NCBI RefSeq assembly: GCF_018599185.1
Contig: NZ_JAHFVL010000001.1
Span: forward strand, 1 to 64,000
DNA: 64,000 nt
Direction: 5' to 3'
Source of the DNA: Rhodanobacter sp. LX-99
Lineage (GTDB): Bacteria > Pseudomonadota > Gammaproteobacteria > Xanthomonadales > Rhodanobacteraceae
Positions 62,628 through 64,000 of the stretch are shown here, one piece after another; the first letter of the stretch is position 1, and the number at the start of each line of letters is the position of its first letter. Both the position numbers and the translations under genes were made by a program. The notes below the pieces were generated by a model that was given only the letters and a program-made list of their open reading frames with translations, searched no databases and was not told the DNA's origin.

Positions 62628-64000
62628 GCTCGTCGGCTTCATCCACCCGCGCATCGCCGTCGTGCTGCACGACCTTGGCATGGCCGCGCTCGCCTGGTGG
62701 ATAGCCAAACTGCTGAGATACGCGCTGAAACCGGACGAGATCGTCAATTTCGGCATGCTCGAATTCCCGATCGTGCTGCTGGTGCAAGGGTTGATCTTCC
62801 GCTGGACCGGGCTGTACAAGAGCGTCTGGCGCTTCGCCAGCTTGCCGGACCTGTGGAACATCGTGCGCGCCGTGGTGATCGGTTCGCTGCTCATCGGCGT
62901 GTCGCTGTTCCTGTACAACCGGTTGGAGGGCGTGCCGCGTACGGTACTGGTGCTCTATCCGCTGCTGCTCGCCACACTGCTCGGTGGGCCGCGGCTGGCC
63001 TACCGTTACTGGAAAGACAGTCGCAACGACCTGCTGCAGAACCAGACCGCGAAGCGGGTTCTGATCGTGGGTGCTGATCGCGCCGGCGAAGTGCTCGCGC
63101 GCGACCTGCGCCGCGACAACCGTTATGCCGTGGTCGGCTTCGTCGACGACAAGCCCGGCTTGCGCGGCGCCAGCATCAACGGCCATCCCGTACTGGGGCG
63201 CTTCGACCAGTTGCCCGAGGTCGCCCGCGAAGTGGCGGTCGACATGCTGCTGATTGCCCTGCCGGGTGCATCGACAACCGAGATGCGCCGGGTGGTGTCG
63301 CTGTGCGACGCCACCGACCTGCCGTACCGGACCGTGCCCAGGCTGGAGGACGTAGTGGCCGGCCGTGCCCAGTTCAACCAGATAAAGGAAGTGGCGATCG
63401 AGGACCTGCTCGGCCGCGACACGGTGGAGCTGGACTGGACCGCGATCCGCGAAACCCTCAGCGGGCGCCGCGTGCTGATCACGGGCGGCGGCGGTTCGAT
63501 CGGATCGGAGCTGTGCCGGCAGGTCGCCCGACTGGGCGCGCAGTCGCTCACCGTGGTCGAACAGAGCGAATTCAACCTGTACCGGATCAGCCAGGAACTG
63601 CGCGCGAATTTCCCCGAACTGATCCTCGACGGCATCCTCGCCAACTGCTGCGACCAGACCGCGATGCAGAAAGCGTTCGCGGATGCCCAGCCGCAAGTGG
63701 TGTTCCATGCGGCGGCCTACAAGCACGTGCCGATGCTGCAGGGGCAACTGCGCGCGGCATTCCGCAACAATGTGCTGGGCACGCGCACGGTGGCCGATGC
63801 GGCCCGCGAAACCGGGGTCGAGTGTTTCGTGCTGATCTCCACCGACAAGGCGGTCAACCCCACCAGCGTGATGGGCGCCTGCAAGCGCATCGCCGAGATC
63901 TACTGCCAGAACCTCGACGCGCATGCCGAGACCCGTTTCATGACGGTGCGCTTCGGCAACGTGCTGGATTCGGCCGGATCGGTGGTGCCGCTGTTCCGCC
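62614..64000 (+). CDS. WbpM/PglF/CapD-like UDP-sugar 4,6-dehydratase, partial
   Basis: 462 codons inside the window; the gene runs past position 64000. N-terminal membrane domain (about 4-5 segments, first 130 residues), a CoA-binding-like Rossmann region (RVLIVGADRAGEVLARDLRR) and the SDR dehydratase domain with VLITGGGGSIGSELCRQ, FHAAAYKHVPML and ISTDKAVNPTSVMGACKR. The S-M-K triad (Met in place of Tyr) is typical of WbpM/FlaA1-type UDP-GlcNAc 4,6-dehydratases, which start QuiNAc/FucNAc/bacillosamine-type sugars. ATG at 62614 lies inside the previous gene's end. Confidence 0.93.
   Translation, partial: MSLRKLVGFIHPRIAVVLHDLGMAALAWWIAKLLRYALKPDEIVNFGMLEFPIVLLVQGLIFRWTGLYKSVWRFASLPDLWNIVRAVVIGSLLIGVSLFLYNRLEGVPRTVLVLYPLLLATLLGGPRLAYRYWKDSRNDLLQNQTAKRVLIVGADRAGEVLARDLRRDNRYAVVGFVDDKPGLRGASINGHPVLGRFDQLPEVAREVAVDMLLIALPGASTTEMRRVVSLCDATDLPYRTVPRLEDVVAGRAQFNQIKEVAIEDLLGRDTVELDWTAIRETLSGRRVLITGGGGSIGSELCRQVARLGAQSLTVVEQSEFNLYRISQELRANFPELILDGILANCCDQTAMQKAFADAQPQVVFHAAAYKHVPMLQGQLRAAFRNNVLGTRTVADAARETGVECFVLISTDKAVNPTSVMGACKRIAEIYCQNLDAHAETRFMTVRFGNVLDSAGSVVPLFR

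Overview
The window is 64 kb of a high-GC (roughly 65-68 %) gammaproteobacterial chromosome. Gene content and order point to the Xanthomonadales (Lysobacterales), most likely Rhodanobacteraceae (Rhodanobacter/Dyella/Frateuria-like). The pointers are tpiA-secG-tRNA-Leu, smpB next to ssrA and ratA-ratB, divergent bamE and fur, hrcA-grpE-dnaK-dnaJ-dapB-carA-carB-greA followed by a 41-codon rpmJ, and cmk-rpsA-ihfB-lapA-lapB leading into a surface-polysaccharide locus. This placement is inference; no rRNA or marker comparison could be run.

Layout. 1-334 is the 5' end of glmS (minus). 805-7655 is a sugar-related accessory cluster: an MFS glycoside transporter, then four genes joined by ATGA stop/start overlaps (phytanoyl-CoA dioxygenase-like, zinc alcohol dehydrogenase, alpha/beta esterase, exported GH13 enzyme) and an AraC regulator. 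7743-10482 encodes a cation/proton antiporter and a DHA2 drug exporter (minus). 10657-14466 has rnk, ligA and epmA. 14588-24560 is mixed core metabolism and RNA turnover: MHS transporter, DUF2461 protein, sbcB, orn, folP, glmM, two iron-oxygenase-type genes, an SDR and tpiA. secG and tRNA-Leu(GAG) follow. Then comes a roughly 2.5 kb stretch of very small, poorly known genes, including two related small proteins, a DUF3606-like protein and a GacA/UvrY-type regulator. In Xanthomonas the nuo operon sits here.

27739-39713 contains rne (with a long leader), rluC, phhB, nfuA, two periplasmic cytochromes c, tmRNA (tag ANDDNYALAA), smpB, ratAB, bamE, a cysteine-free Fur and a UhpB/UhpA-like two-component pair. 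39729-53405 contains recN, the heat-shock operon, dapB, a 2OG oxygenase, carAB, greA and rpmJ. 53467-64000 has a LysR gene, fadH with an acyl-CoA-binding protein, then cmk-rpsA-ihfB-lapAB and the start of a polysaccharide locus (WecA/MraY-like transferase and WbpM/PglF-like dehydratase, cut by the window end).

The most interesting non-coding signals are two unannotated structured RNAs. One is on the plus strand at about 54446-54583, divergent from the LysR gene. It has two hairpins with C-only/C-rich loops, and a 10-bp closing helix followed by U7, which is the design of anti-Shine-Dalgarno sRNAs such as Xanthomonas sX13. The other is on the minus strand at about 37141-37345, between fur and the histidine kinase gene. 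It has six consecutive helices, a GNRA tetraloop, GGA motifs in or beside hairpin loops and a U6 terminator, and could be a CsrA/RsmA-binding RNA.
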